From Ceratotherium simum simum (lineage: Eukaryota; Chordata; Mammalia; Perissodactyla; Rhinocerotidae): 64,000 nucleotides of DNA. Below, one piece after another: positions 37,961-49,925 of this stretch. Within the stretch, counting starts at the first letter, position 1. Every line of letters begins with the position of its first letter. The stretch covers positions 6,538,265 to 6,602,264 of the forward strand of contig NW_004454210.1 of assembly GCF_000283155.1 (NCBI RefSeq). Reading direction: 5' to 3'. The translations under genes and the position numbers were made by a program. The notes under the pieces were generated by a model, which worked only from the letters and a program-made list of their open reading frames with translations, did not search any database and was not told where the DNA came from.

Positions 37961-39148
37961 ACAATCCTCATTTAACACACAGGAGAACCCATTTTTAACT
38001 CCAAAGCTAATGCAATGCCGTGCAAATGGTATACTTTCAACAAATAGTTACTAGTAGTGATTACTTGGTACTTACAGACCATGTTCCCACAGACGAAGTT
38101 AAAGAAAGCTTTAAAGCTTTTATCTAGAAAATTCAGATCAAACTAATCTATGATGGGGCCAGACAATCAAGATTTAAGAACAGAATAAACATTTCAACCA
38201 TTTTTGGCTGAATTATTCAGACGACTGCTCAAATTTCCACTTCCATTTGCCAGGGTGTCTAAATATTCTCTCCCTATTCGTCTCTATAAGGCTGTGGGGG
38301 TGAAGTTTGGGGTTTCATTTTTTATTTTTATTTTTTTGGTCTATATATTTTAAGTCTTTCAGTCCACAAAAGAGCTACATAAAATATTTTCACCAAAATA
38401 GTATCTTTTGCTAGGGTAAAAATAATTATAAAAGTAGCAACCAGGAGACCATAATGTCTGGCTGTGTTTAAATGAATCGCATGTAAGTGGAAAACTCATT
38501 GCCACTGACCCAGCTACTCAAGCACAAAACTGTGTCTTCCTAATGTGCCTTCCACTTGTGCCCAAAGTTCAGTATATCAGGAAGACAGGACTATCTTGTG
38601 TCAGTTTTGTCCTTGATGTTAAAATAAGAATGGGAGAAGAGAGAATCCCACCTGGAGTAAATTTTGAGTTTTGTTTGATGCAATAATTTTTATCAAAAAA
38701 AATCATACCCATTCCAAATCTGTTTGTAGCATGATCTCAAATGTTGCACAGTCTCTGATGGACTTGATAGGAATAGCTTTAGAGGAGCAAGACCTAATTT
38801 CTTCCAAATGCATCCTTCTTTGAATTAACCAGTGAGAAGGGGGAAAACACTGTGAATATGCTGTTCATGTGTTTTAACTGCTAAAAGTGCTTTAGCTCAA
38901 AGCGATGTTAAAGGATATAAAGGCCCCAAATAGTCAACTGTGTATATTTCCATGATACCTTAATAATTTGTTAGTTAAATCATATTCAACTAAATGCTGA
39001 GCCAGTAGGCTCAGAGCTTTGCAGGCTTTCCCAGGACATCCAAATGCGCCCAAAGGAAGCTAGGCACATTTTTTGGAAACTGTAATTAGAATTACTTGGT
39101 TACATATAATAGAAAAACCCAAAACAATAGTGACAAACAAGAAAAGAT
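37961..39148. other. Non-coding, no feature recognised
   Basis: Unique-looking sequence without coding signals. Confidence 0.45.
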
Positions 39149-39213
39149 GGAAGGAAGGAAGGAAGGAAGAAAGGAAGGAAGGGAGGAAGGAAGGAAGGAA
39201 GGAAGGAAGGAAG
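39149..39213. repeat. (GGAA)n microsatellite
   Basis: About sixteen GGAA units with a few interruptions (one gaaa and one ggga). It creates an artificial Lys/Glu/Gly/Arg repeat frame at 39073-39366. GGAA arrays are ETS-type binding motifs in tandem, but no activity can be inferred. Confidence 0.95.
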
Positions 39214-39989
39214 GCTTCCTTCTCATGTAAATATAGAGGTAGGCAGCCTAGGACTAGTAAAGTGACTACAAGGTGTCATCAGCGAGCCAGGCTCCTATCT
39301 TTCTGCTCTACATCCTATCAGGTGGTCTCTAACCTCAAGGTCACGTCATGGCTTAAGAGTTGCTAGAACTCTAGCTTTCGCTTCCTGTTGCCGCTCTAAC
39401 AAAGAAGAAATAACAGAAGGACAAAAGGGCTTCGTCCTAGCTGAGTCAACTCCTTTTAAGCAGCTTTCCCAGAATTCCACAGAGCATTTCTGCTGTTTGG
39501 CCAGAGCTCTGCCACGTGACCACACAGCCGCAAGAGAGGCTGGGCACCATCTCTAACTTGGGTGGCAATGGGCCTGACTAAAACTCAAGGCCTCTTCTTA
39601 AGGAGGAAGGGGAAGTGCCTACCTTCGGGGTAGGCAAGAAGCAGCCTCTGCTACAGGAATGCTTAAACGACTAGGGTGTGAAATATTTTTAAAGGACTAT
39701 TCCAAGAACACATTTGTTTTCCCTCAGAAGGGGGAAGAGGTTTGCTGTTGAAGGCTACCCCTCATGCTAAACTGTGGAAGATGGGTAGGGTGCTAAAAGT
39801 CTTAGGGACTGGACTTCATTAGAGTCTGATAAAAACCAACTTACGAGCAGGATAAGAAAGTGTGCATCTGTTGCCAAGTCCTTCAGCTCATTGGAGATGT
39901 TCTAGGGGTGAGAACTGGGGTGCGGCAGTGCCTGGCACCCAGTAAATTTGTTGACATCTATGTTAAGCACAGGAAGCAGTACAGAGGAG
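39214..39989. other. Non-coding; probable old repeat in 39214-39640
   Basis: Segments ccaggctcctatctttctgc, cttcctgttgccgctctaac and tgccacgtgaccacacagcc resemble a dispersed mammalian repeat into which the GGAA array may have been inserted. I cannot name the family. Confidence 0.35.
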
Positions 39990-40185
39990 CGGTAGGACTC
40001 AGGCTGTGACATCACACAGACCTGGTTTGGAATGGGAGTCTGCACTACCCCTTAACCTCCCCGATCCTCAGTTTCTCTACCTACAAAACAAGGGAATAAA
40101 TGTGCCTCATACAATTGCTGTAACTCTAAAGTGTGAATTCCATAAAGCACAATGCTCAATAAATAGTAGTAGCTTTTAGGACTAT
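39990..40185 (+). mobile_element. MIR SINE
   Basis: Ordered core: gactcaggctgtgacatcac, cagacctggtttgga, gatcctcagtttctctacct, tacaattgctgtaactctaa, gcacaatgctcaataaatag. Good MIR match. Confidence 0.82.
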
Positions 40186-40469
40186 TACCATGCATGTTTT
40201 TAACCTCGGATTTAGAACAAGATAAGCAAGCAAATGCTCCAAAGACATAGAGGTTGGTGTTCACCTTGTTTGCCTAGTAAGTACATCACTCCCCTTTTCC
40301 TGTCTTTTCTCCTACACTCAATTATTTCTGTTTCTTGCCCAGGTTTTTAATTCTCCCTTACCACAACTCAGGGCTCTCCACTGTATCCACCTAATAATAT
40401 TGTGTAAATCCATGAGCTACTACCCTAAATTTATGAAAAGTATATGGTCTAAAAGAGTCATAGTTTTGA

Positions 40470-40680
40470 TAGGCAGGAGAGTATGATCTTGGACTCTGAC
40501 ACCAAATTTAAAATCCCAGCCCCAATACTTGGTAAAGGGTCCTTAATCTCTCTAGGTCTCAATTTTCTCATCTGTAAACTGGAAATAATCATTCCTCTCT
40601 CACAAGTAGTACATGGATAGCACAGAGGTCAGAGACTGGCACATGGCAAGCAATGAATGAATGGTGATGATTGTTATGTT
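40470..40680 (+). mobile_element. MIR SINE
   Basis: Ordered core: agagtatgatcttggactct, aatcccagccccaatacttg, tctctaggtctcaattttct, catctgtaaactggaaataa, gactggcacatggcaagcaa. Close to full length. Confidence 0.85.
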
Positions 40681-40689
40681 GTTAGAAGA

Positions 40690-40960
40690 AAGGATGGAAG
40701 GGAAGAGAAGTCACATTCATTGGGGGCCTCCTCGATGCCAGGCACTATAATTTATATTAAAGTTTTAGATAGCTTTTTTCCCTTGCACTGATCCTACAAG
40801 TTGTGAACCTTTCTTTACAGATGAGGAGACTGACACTTGGAATGACAAAAGGACTTGGGAAAGATAAAGAACTAATCCATGAGAGTGGCATTATTTGGTC
40901 CCAAGTTCGTTTCCAAAGGTCATGCTCTTTCCACTCATTCACCAAGGAAAAGCTGGCGTA
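40690..40960 (-). mobile_element. MIR SINE, antisense
   Basis: Reverse MIR order: tcattgggggcctcctcgat, gccaggcactataa, ctttacagatgaggagactg, ggacttgggaaagataaaga and gtcatgctctttccactcat. It follows the sense MIR directly, giving a head-to-head pair. Confidence 0.85.
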
Positions 40961-41107
40961 CCAAGTTCAAATCCAACCTCTTGATACACCAAAGAGGCAG
41001 AGCAAAATTTAGGACACAGGCTCAGTGATTACTTTCAGCACTGAAGTGACCTCAGAAGAATGTTTTAGCCTTGGACATGAATAAGTCTTCTTTTAAATAT
41101 GAGGTTT

Positions 41108-41624
41108 GGGACAGGCCCCGTGGTTTAGCGGTTAAGTGTGCGCACTCCGCTGCTGGCGGCCCGGGTTCAGACCCTGGGCGCACACCAACACACTGCTTCT
41201 CTGGCCATGCTGAGGCCACGTCCCACATACAGCAACTAGAAGGATGTGCAACTATGCCATACAACTATCTACTGGGGCTTTGGGGGAAAAAAACAAAAGG
41301 AAGAGGATTGCCAATAGATGCTAGCTCAGAGCCGGTCTTCCTCAGCAAAAAAAAAAAAATTAGCATGGATGTTAGCTCAGGGCTGATCTTCCTCACAAAA
41401 NNNNNNNNNNNNNNNNNNNNNNNNNNNNNNNNNNNNNNNNNNNNNNNNNNNNNNNNNNNNNNNNNNNNNNNNNNNNNNNNNNNNNNNNNNNNNNNNNNNN
41501 CAAAAGGAAGAGGATTGCCAATAGATGCTAGCTCAGAGCCGGAAAAAAAAAAAAAAAAGAGGAGGATTGGCATGGATGTTAGCTCAGGGCTGATCTTCCT
41601 CACAAAATAAATAAATAGATAAAT
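41108..41624 (+). mobile_element. Composite ERE SINE interrupted by an assembly gap
   Basis: The ERE1-type body runs from about 41108 to 41290 (gacaggccccgtggtttagc, ccgggttcagaccctgggcg, ctactggggctttggggg). Tail modules of the other ERE type follow, then the N gap, then the same modules again. Flanks aaatatgaggttt (41095-41107) and aaatatggggttt (41625-41637) are a target duplication with one mismatch, so gap and modules all belong to one insertion. The 179- and 112-codon frames here are artefacts. Confidence 0.92.
41401..41500. other. Assembly gap, exactly 100 N
   Basis: A round 100-N placeholder of unknown true size. A 42-bp segment starting caaaaggaagaggattgcca occurs at 41294-41335 left of the gap and identically at 41501-41542 right of it. 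A 38-bp segment starting gcatggatgttagctcaggg occurs at 41363-41400 and 41570-41607. The gap is probably a mis-assembled SINE tail. Confidence 0.97.
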
Positions 41625-41637
41625 AAATATGGGGTTT

Positions 41638-42479
41638 TATCATCCAATATATTTTTAATGTCAAAATGGCTCAATCACAATGGAATTTTAGAAAACCTAC
41701 TGCTAGTGTAGCTTTTAAATTTTTTATTTAAATGTTATTTTTATCATGCCCCAAACTAAAATTTCCTTTATGTGACTGCCAGTCAAATATTACACATGGA
41801 TCTGAAACAGTTAAGTAAAATGAACATTATTTTTTTAATGATACCTCTCATGTAAGAAACATGTGTATTTAGATCTTCTGGTAATTCTCTACATTAATTC
41901 CTTGACCTCAAACTGACCGGAGAAGGTCAACAATTCTTGTAATGTCCCTGAGTGGTACATTTTCATCTCTAACTTAGCTGTAAAGTATATAAAAGCTCAA
42001 GCAGTCAGAAAGCACCCAAATAGCTATACAGCTCAGATGACCCCAAAATGCAATTTAATCCCTCCAAGGTCAATTGAAATTTATGTTCAATTAACTGGCT
42101 CAAGAAACCCGTTTTAGAGAGAAGCCAGAAATTAGAAAATCCGTTGCTCAACTTTTTAGTGGAGGATACCTTCTGCAAAAGCCACCATCCAGCGCCCCAA
42201 ACAAGAGGGTATCAACAAGCTTTTCCCCTGAGTGCGCTTAAATCTCCTCAATTCGCCTCCACTGACTACGCTGACTTACTCCAGCGACATGCTGGAGACC
42301 CAGAGGACTTGGATGGAAACTCTATTGTCTCTGTGGCTACTAAATACTGTATAAGGGAACAGAATTGCCACCTTCAGGCTCCACTTCAACATGGAAGGTA
42401 CCAAGTTAAGCCTTCTTTAGGATACATCAAAAAGACACAGGAAGCAGTAGCCAGGACTCTCGCTGACCAAATCTGAGAA
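41638..42479. other. Non-coding, no confident feature
   Basis: The 110-codon frame at 42144-42476 has no recognisable domain and abuts the LINE-like element to its right, so it may read decayed repeat. I do not call it a gene. Confidence 0.4.
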
Positions 42480-43460
42480 ATTTGAGCATCAAAATAAATA
42501 ATGTAGTAAAGAAGCAGAATCCATTAAATAAAATAAGAATCCATTAGTCTATACTGATAGAAAGAAGTAAATGAATAAATAAATAAAGGAGAAAAAGGAA
42601 AAGCTCTTCCTTACAATAGAATGCTCATTAATAAATATATAAAAAGGATGGAGTTAGAAGATCATCAACGGATGTGGAAACCAGTGAATAAAGGCTTGAT
42701 GAGGAACAGGATATTTACATAATAATCTCAAACTATCTCCCACTTAGCAGACGACACCTTAATCAAGTGAACAAAGTTAACATTACCAATACTGGAACAA
42801 ACAGACATCATGTGCCAGCCGATACCATGGACTGAGTGCACCTCCTGTCTTCTGTGGTGCTCTGCCAAAAAAACATAACCTGAATCCAATTATAAGGAAA
42901 CATTAGACAAACCTCAACTGAGGGACATTCCCCAAAATAACTGGTCTGTACTCTTCAAAAATGTCAAGGTCAAGAAAGACCAAGAAAGAACGAGGAACTA
43001 TTTGTTCCAGATTTAAGGAGACTAAAGAGAGATGACAAGATAAATGTAATGTATAATCCTGGATTAGATTCTAGGTCAGAAAAAAAAAATGATATAAAGG
43101 ACATTGTTGTGGCAATTGATGAAATCTGAATATGGACTGTGGATTAGATAACAGTATTGCACCAATGTTAAATTTCCTGGTTTTAATAATTATTCTGTAG
43201 TTATGTATGAAATGTCCTTATTCTTAGAACACACATACTAAAGTATTTAGTAGTAAAGGGGGACAATGTCACCAACTCAATCTCAAAGGGTTCAGAAAAA
43301 GATTATATATTACATGAAAGAGAAAGAGAGAGGATGATAAAGCAGAAGTCAAAATGCAGACAATTAGTGATCTCTGGGTAAAAGATTAAAGTATTACAGG
43401 AGTTCCTTGTACATTCTTGCAACTTTTCTATAAGTTTAAAATTGAAAATCAAAAGTTATT
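42480..43460 (+). mobile_element. Old L1M-type 3' untranslated region
   Basis: Ordered segments: ccagtgaataaaggcttgat, aactgagggacattccccaa, aataactggtctgtactctt, aaatgtcaaggtcaagaaag, atataaaggacattgttgtg, gaatatggactgtggattag, aaagtatttagtag and ttgcaacttttctataagtt. This combination recurs across mammalian genomes as a long 3' end of old L1 families; the element at 5940-6275 is a shorter relative. Confidence 0.6.
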
Positions 43461-43762
43461 TTTTAAAAATATTGAAAAATTTAAAACTACCACAAAACAA
43501 AGTCATTATTAGTTAAAGATATATTCTGAAGTATTTAAAAGCAAGAAGACCTGGTATCTGGTGTTTGATTTACAATATTTCAGAAAAAAAAAAGAGAGAG
43601 AGAGAAAGAGAGTAAGAAAAAGAGGGAAACAAAACAAAAGTAGCAAAATGTTGATAATTCTAATTCTTGAAGTTGGGTGATGGACACATGGGTATCTGTT
43701 GTACCAGTCTCTCTACTTTTGTATATGTGTGAAAATTTTCCATAATAAAAAGGTTTTAAAAT
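43461..43762 (+). mobile_element. Old L1M-type 3' end
   Basis: Ends with gatggacacatgggtatctg, ctctctacttttgtatatgt, gtgaaaattttccataataa and aaaggtttt, a standard L1M tail. It follows the previous element in the same orientation, so the two may be separate insertions or parts of one. A short purine-rich agagagagag tract lies at about 43593-43626. Confidence 0.6.
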
Positions 43763-44544
43763 TTTAAGCCCCCTCTAAATTGATGCCCACCCTCCACCTC
43801 CAGCAGTGACAATAATGATAATTCAGTTCCCTCCCCAGACCCACACACATTCCAGTTTTGCCCACACTCCTGGTAGTCATGGTAAAAACATCTGGATGGT
43901 TTGGACCATCCTCCAGACTATGATTTGAGTTCAAAAGCAGCATTTTATGCAAATTATTTGACATTTAGTGAACATTCACCTACGTCCCGATACACGAAGT
44001 GAGAGCTACGTGCGGGGTTCTCTTAATGACTTTGCTAATACAGAGTGATGGAGGTTTATTTCATTATTTCTTCTATTCAGAAAATGATGTGTTCTACAGC
44101 ACAGCTAGAATCAGAAACCTTAGGAATTGAACAAGCTTTCAGAAGGGCAGCCATAGGAAAGGAGCTTTTCTCACCACACTTTGAGGTGACACCTTCCCAC
44201 ACATTGCATGCAACTTGACACTAGGTTCTGGAAGATTTCCATCTGAGGTAGCATTTACATCTTTGACGAGCTAAAAAAATTAAATCTTGGGGAAATTAGT
44301 AGGAATAAAAGCACAATCTAAGGTAAGATGGAAAACAAAAATCAACATCGAGCTTCAATAGACACTCCCTGAAATCTGGTGGAACCAGGAGTCCTTCTGG
44401 GAACCCTTATCAAACAAGAAATCCTCATGTTGACTATGATTTTCAACCCTGAAGAGAGCCCAGGCGCTACTTCATTTAGAATGTGAGAAAGCAACGTAAA
44501 AAGTCATCAAGTTAAACCATTTAGCGGTGACCGCAATAATGATA
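43763..44544. other. Non-coding, no feature recognised
   Basis: No repeat or coding signal recognised. Confidence 0.45.
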
Positions 44545-44745
44545 AGATGTAAATATGTACGGCATGTTTCAAAAAGCGCCACGGAGACATTCAATATTTA
44601 ATTTCATTCTCACAAACACCTGTAAGGTAGACTTGGAAGAAAGAATTCATCCCTATTTTACACGTGAATAAACTGACTCTCACTACCATTACTTCACCAA
44701 AGTCACACAATAAGTAAATGAGAATGCTAGGATTCGTTCATAAGA
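44545..44745 (-). mobile_element. MIR SINE, antisense
   Basis: Reverse MIR order: aatttcattctcacaaacac, ctgtaaggtagacttgga, ccctattttacacgtgaata, aactgactctcactacc, aagtcacacaataagtaaat and gctaggattcg. Confidence 0.8.
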
Positions 44746-45576
44746 TTTCCCACTTCCCAATCTCCCATATTATTGCCAAGAACAACGACCAGGAGCATTC
44801 ACAGGAGGCAAACATTTAACGAACATCATGCTGCTCACAGCAGGTTCAGTACATTACCTGCCATTGTTTCTAAAGCAGACTTTACAAATTAGGATAGATC
44901 ATTCTAAGGCAACAGGGTCACCAGACAACGTCAGATCTGTTTTTGGTCTTCTGCAACATTTTCAGCAGGATCTGATATCAACACATTATTCACAGAAACA
45001 CACGACTTGATGCCATGGAGATTCTCCTGTCAACATCATATGCCTAGCAGGATTTTAGAAAATCATTTTTAATTAAAAGTGCCAAACATTAGAATCAACC
45101 TGAGATATTCTAAATACTAAAGAGAATTAACCAGATATGATGACTGGCCTAAATTTCACAGTAATGAAGGGAGAAAATCATTGACTTAACCTTTGTGCTC
45201 ACACGCATGTTTAATTCCTACTAAACATAATAAAAATGCTGCCTACAGACTCCATAACCAAATTTCATAAAAAATACAGTATTGTCATTTGAAACATACT
45301 GTATTTAAAAAATGACTCCAATAGAGTTCATGCAGATATGGATGCACTAGGAGGTGAATGAGGTTCAGAAAAGTCCAGGGGCAGAGAAGAGCAATGAAGT
45401 CACCTCCCATGGTAAGCACTGCAAAGTGTTTGGTAAATATTTCATAAATAAATAAGTGGAAGTAAATGCAGGGTTTTCTTAGCAGACATCTCCTGGGTTA
45501 GCTTTTATATTTAAAAAAAAAACTGATGCATCTACTATTTCCTAGATTGTTGAGGGATCCAAACTCTACATCTCCC
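44746..45576. other. Non-coding, no feature recognised
   Basis: Unique-looking sequence. The 60-codon frame at 44828-45010 is unsupported. Confidence 0.45.
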
Positions 45577-45977
45577 TGTATTCGTTTGCTAGGGCTCCCC
45601 TAACAAAAGACCACACACACAGGTGGCTTAAACAGCAGAAATATATTTTCTCCCAGTTCTGGTGGCTTGAAGTCCAAAATCAAGCTATTGGTATGTTTGA
45701 TTTCCTCTGAGGCTGTCTCCTTGGCTTGCAGATGGCAAGCCTGTGTCCTCACGTGATACTTCCTCTGTGTGCATGCATCCCTGGTGTCTTTTTGTGTCCG
45801 AATTTCATCTTCTTTTAGGACACCAGTCATCTTAGATTACGGCCTGCCCCAAAGGCCTCATTTTACCTTAATTACCTCTTCACAGACCCTGTCTCCAAAT
45901 ACCATCACATTCTGAGATACTGGGGGTTAGGGCTTCAACATATGAATTTGACAGGGGACACAATTCAGCCCATCACA
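45577..45977 (-). mobile_element. MaLR-type solo LTR, antisense
   Basis: Reverse complement of the LTR type seen at 18151: tgtattcgtttgctagggct, caggtggcttaaacagcaga, ctcccagttctggtggcttg, ttaattacctcttcacagac, gtctccaaataccatcacat and a terminal caattcagcccatcaca. About 400 bp, nearly complete. The 76-codon minus frame at 45600-45830 is incidental. Confidence 0.88.
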
Positions 45978-47289
45978 CTCCTATCGCCTGAAGGCTCAGC
46001 CCATTCATGGCAGGTTTTGAGCCAAGCTGCATCAAATTGCAGATGAGATTTGAGTACCTGCCCCAATCCAAGCTGAGTTTCAGATTTTCACCAAACTCGT
46101 GTAGTTTACATTCCCCTTATGCCCTATTTCTGTCCCACACTTTAAGTTCAGAGGTACTACTTTATTCTAATTATCTGGCAAAACTTAAAGAAAATACCTC
46201 TTCACCTGTGTGGGAGCTATCCAATTTCATTTGTTCCAAAAAGAAAAGGCAATATTCCAGATATTTACTTGAATCTACTTACTGGAGCTTATTGCCCCAT
46301 TTGCCCTGTTACCAGCTATACAACCACATATTTACCTTTTTCTTTTTTCTATAACCAACAACAGGTGAAAATACTACCAGGTATAAAAGTATATAATTTA
46401 GCCAATGACAAAGGCAAAATATTCCCACGGCAAGTGGATAGAGCCTGCAACTAGAAGTCAAGAGATGATGCTGGATTAGGACCTTTAGCTCCCTGCTTCT
46501 TATCACAAGACACTGCTTAATAACTATAACCTCTAAGTTACTCTTCTGGAGAGAAGATGTATTATGAATAGGTGTCTATATTTCAGGTGCCTCGAGATGT
46601 TATGGAATGTTGTAACTCTGCCATTTGTCAATTACGTAAACATGAAGAAAGAGTAATGTTCTACACCGCTGAGAGCAAAATCTTCCACCTAACAGGTAAC
46701 TCTATTTCTGGCAACCTTGCCACTGAGTTTCAATGTTTTCCTGCCCCCAGAATAAGACCTCTGATACTGCATATTTTGGGTTGCAAAAAGTCCTCCAAAT
46801 ACACATCTGGGTGAGTTAACACACTCTCTCCTGGAAAAACAGCTCAAAATACTTAAGCATTGCTGAAGAAAATCACACACCCAAGAACAAAATGCTGCCC
46901 CTTGGTCTCCAATTCCATCGAAGTCCTTGATGTTAGCCAGCAAGCTTTGCATTTCCGGCCAGCTGCCTCTCCCATTTTCCACTGTGATGTTAACATTTAA
47001 CATTCCCCTCAAGCCCTTTCCCTTTCTGCTGTCCTTGGGGCGACTAAACTTCTTGGTTTGTCCAGGACTGAGGGGGTTCCCAGGTGGGATGTGGGACTTT
47101 CAGTGCAAAAACGTGGTTACCCTCATGCACCTCATTCATCACCAAATGACATCACTACCCCTATCTCAAAAAAGAAAGTTAAGATTATCAGGTGTGAACT
47201 GTCACAAATTTTTCTTCCACCATCCCCTACCAGGACACATATGTGCCCATCACTTGCCTTCAATCTTGGAGGCTAAGGTATCCCTCTGC
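45978..47289. other. Non-coding; possible old repeat near 47040-47110
   Basis: The 115-, 107- and 121-codon frames in this stretch overlap one another on both strands without any recognisable domain. 47055-47100 loosely aligns with 26470-26520 (see that entry). Confidence 0.4.
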
Positions 47290-47480
47290 TAATTCACAGC
47301 TCAATTCTCCATCTTTATCATGAGTCTTTCCATTATTTAACACCTCTCTCCTGCAATTTCAACATTTGCTTCTCTTTCTCCTCATTATACAAATATGTAC
47401 AAGTCTTTCCCATCTTTAAAATCACAAATCCTCTCTGTCATGTTCCCCTTTATGACAGCCGTACTCCTTGCCTTTCCTTC
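47290..47480 (+). mobile_element. L2-related segment left of an L1 insertion
   Basis: Pyrimidine-rich sequence ending ctccttgcctttccttcacc that joins smoothly with cttcctgaagagatcc across the L1 at 47493-48392, giving an L2-like stretch once the L1 and one copy of its target duplication are ignored. Diverged. Confidence 0.5.
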
Positions 47481-47492
47481 ACCATAAACTTC

Positions 47493-48392
47493 TTTTCTTT
47501 ATTGAGATATAATTGGCATACATTATATTAGTTTCAGGTGTATAACATAATGATTTGATATTTGTATACATTGCAAAATGGTCACCACAATAAGTCTAGT
47601 TAACCTCCATCACCATACATAGTTACAAATTTTTTTTTTCTTGTGATAACTTTTAAGATTTACTCTTGGTAACTTTCAAACATTCAATATAGTATTATTA
47701 ACTATAGGCACCATGTTGTACATTACATCCCCAGGACTTATTTGTCTTATAACTGAAGTTTGTACCTTTTGACCCCCTTCACACATTTCACCCACCCCCT
47801 ACCCCACCCCCCACGTCTGGCAACCACCAATCTGTTCTCTGCATCTATGAGCTTGGTTTTTTTTTGTTTTGTTTTGTTTTGTTTTTAGATTTCACATATA
47901 AGTGACATCATATGGTATTTGTCTTTCTCTGTCTGACTTATCTCACTTAGCATAATACCCTCAAGGTCCATCCATGTTGCCGAATATAGCAAGATTTCAT
48001 TCTTTTTTACAGCTGAATAATATTCCATTGTATATACAGACCACATTTTGTTTATCCATTCATCCATCAATGAACACTTAGGTTGTTCCCATATCTTGGC
48101 TATTATAAACAACGCTACAATGAACATGGGGGTGCGTATATCTTTTCAAGTTAGTTTTTTCATTTTCTTCAGATAAATACCCAGAAGTGGAACTGCTGGA
48201 TCATATGGTACTTCTATTTTTAATTTTTTGAGGAATCCCCATACTGTTTTCCATAGTGGCTGCACCAATTTACATTCCCCCCAACAATGCACGAGGGTTC
48301 CCTTTTCTCCACATCCTCGCCAACACTTGTTACTATTTCTTGTCTTGTTGATAACAGCCATTCTGACAGGTGTGAGGTGATACCTCATTGTG
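47493..48392 (-). mobile_element. 5'-truncated L1 inserted into L2, antisense
   Basis: Antisense L1 3' end (ttttctttattgagatataa) followed by ORF2 C-terminus. The minus-strand frame 48146-48496 retains an ORF2 cysteine motif with C-X3-C-X7-H-X4-C spacing (CWRGC to HCWGEC) and the [12 protein letters not shown] stretch. The frame 47885-48127 continues with MWSVYTMEYYSAVKKNEI. A 12-bp perfect target duplication, accataaacttc, lies at 47481-47492 and 48393-48404. A frame break between the two pieces shows it is inactive. Confidence 0.93.
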
Positions 48393-48404
48393 ACCATAAA
48401 CTTC

Positions 48405-48845
48405 CTGAAGAGATCCTGAATGATCTCATTTACTCCAACGGCTCCTCCCAAATTTTTCTCTCCAGCCCAGACCTCTCTACTAAAATGCAGACCCATGTCC
48501 TCATCTTCCTAATGAATATCTCTATCTTGATAACCCATCAGTATCTTAAACTCAAAATGTCTAAAACAAAGTTGTCATCTTTCTTTCTAAGATGCCCCTT
48601 CTTCTAAAGTTACTGTCCCAGCAAATGGAACCACAATCTGCCCAATTTTTCAAACCAGAAACCATGCCATTGCTTTCCTCTTCTCTTTATACCTCATCCC
48701 CACATCCACACTAGCCTGCTGTCTCCTAAATATCTTCTCTTATTCATCACTCTCACCCCTCGTCCCCACTGTTACCACAACAGCTTCCTCACTGGTTTCT
48801 TAGCTCCCTAGTTCTAGTCCCACCTATTTCAAACTATCATTCATG
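48405..48845 (+). mobile_element. L2 LINE segment
   Basis: Ordered L2 features: ctctccagcccagacctctc, taaactcaaaatgtctaaaa, caaagttgtcatctttcttt, cagcaaatggaaccacaatc, ccccacatccacactagcct, tcctaaatatcttctcttat and cttcctcactggtttcttag. Nearby L2-like segments lie at 49265-49415 and 49926-50180. Confidence 0.78.
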
Positions 48846-48882
48846 AAGTTGACATCTGTGAGGTCATGGATTGAGGAATTCC

Positions 48883-49207
48883 TGTTATGTGGGAGAACAG
48901 AAAAATCTTTGATTTAGCCCTCTGAACACCAAACTAGCCACAAGGATGTCTCCCCAGGATTAGTAAAAGATTTCTAATTTGCTCATGAAAATGACTGGAT
49001 GGATGTCCCCACTGACTTTGTGCCTGATTCAAACAAAAGTATAAATTAACGGAAGGTAGTCAAGGAGGCTGCCTGCGTTTCTTTGTAGGAATGCCATTTG
49101 CTGATGGGCAGCACTGCACCTGTATGGAGACCTATGTCTCTATTTTTCCCATGTTCGCCCCTCTAATTTGTATTACCCTGGCCTCTGGGGGTTAACGGTT
49201 GCTAACA
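48883..49207 (+). mobile_element. Candidate LTR inside L2-like DNA
   Basis: Begins tgttatgtgggagaaca and ends gttaacggttgctaaca, that is TG to CA ends as in retroviral LTRs, with an LTR-like composition between. It separates L2-like blocks. No clear 4-6 bp target duplication is visible and I cannot name a family. Confidence 0.35.
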
Positions 49208-49264
49208 AGTCGAGCTGTTACAGAAGCCACTGGTTATTTCACATTGTTGGCTGTTATAATTTTC

Positions 49265-49415
49265 AAGCCCTGTCCTACAATGTCCCCCACCTGCTCCTTT
49301 GCTCTGGCTACACTGGCAAACTTGCCATTTTCTAAGTAAGCCACTTTCTCTCCCAGCTCAGTGCCCTTGCCTGGAATATCCTTCTCCTCCTTCAACATTC
49401 TCAAAGGAGTACACT
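49265..49415 (+). mobile_element. L2-related segment
   Basis: Shows tttgctctggctacactggc, cagtgcccttgcctggaata and tccttctcctccttcaacat, matching the middle-to-3' L2 order (cacactggcc, tgcctggaa and ctccttcaa-type landmarks). Confidence 0.55.
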
Positions 49416-49429
49416 CAGAAATTAACAAT

Positions 49430-49925
49430 AATGCTTTTCATTTGGAAAAATAAAATAAGAAGACTACTCGGGGGTGACATCTGCCTAGAAGCTGTGTTGC
49501 TCCTGGAACTGTTTGCCTTCAAAGCTATTCCTTGCTCTGCTCTACATTGCAGGAGGGGTGATCTTGTGTTTCCCCGGTTCCATGTCATCTGGTTTTTGCT
49601 GGTTTTAGCATAAAGGAGATACTGGTGACAGAGTAGAGAGTGAAAGAAAAGACTCCAGAATTACTTCTCCCTCTCTTATCTCCTCCATAGCTCCAGCCCC
49701 CACTAGACATGCCTGCCCTGGTTATATCTTCTACCAGGTGCTCCCTCTGTCCCTCTAGCCCACATGGAGCGATAGCTTCCTGCAATTGCTCAGCTCTGGG
49801 TTGCCTCACTGCCACTTGGTTGCCTTCCCAGCCTCTTCTGTCCCCTGTGTAACCAACCCTGCATTAAATTCTTTCTCTCGTATACACTCTGAGTGGCTTC
49901 TGTTTTCTTGATTGAACTTGGATAT
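49430..49925 (+). mobile_element. LTR-like or other old repeat
   Basis: The right end carries ctgcattaaattctttctct, actctgagtggcttctgttt and tcttgattgaacttggata, an ending shared by several old LTR-type repeats. The left part is not recognised. Opposite-strand frames here are incidental. Confidence 0.4.

Noticed and set aside
39073..39366. Lys/Glu/Gly/Arg repeat protein
   Set aside because: Pure translation of the (GGAA)n microsatellite.
41071..41610. 179-codon open frame
   Set aside because: It reads through an ERE SINE and across 100 N; the translation is SINE-derived and includes undefined residues.
47885..48496. Possible functional L1 reverse transcriptase-related gene
   Set aside because: Only the ORF2 C-terminus is present, it is 5' truncated at insertion and broken between two frames, so it is a dead copy.
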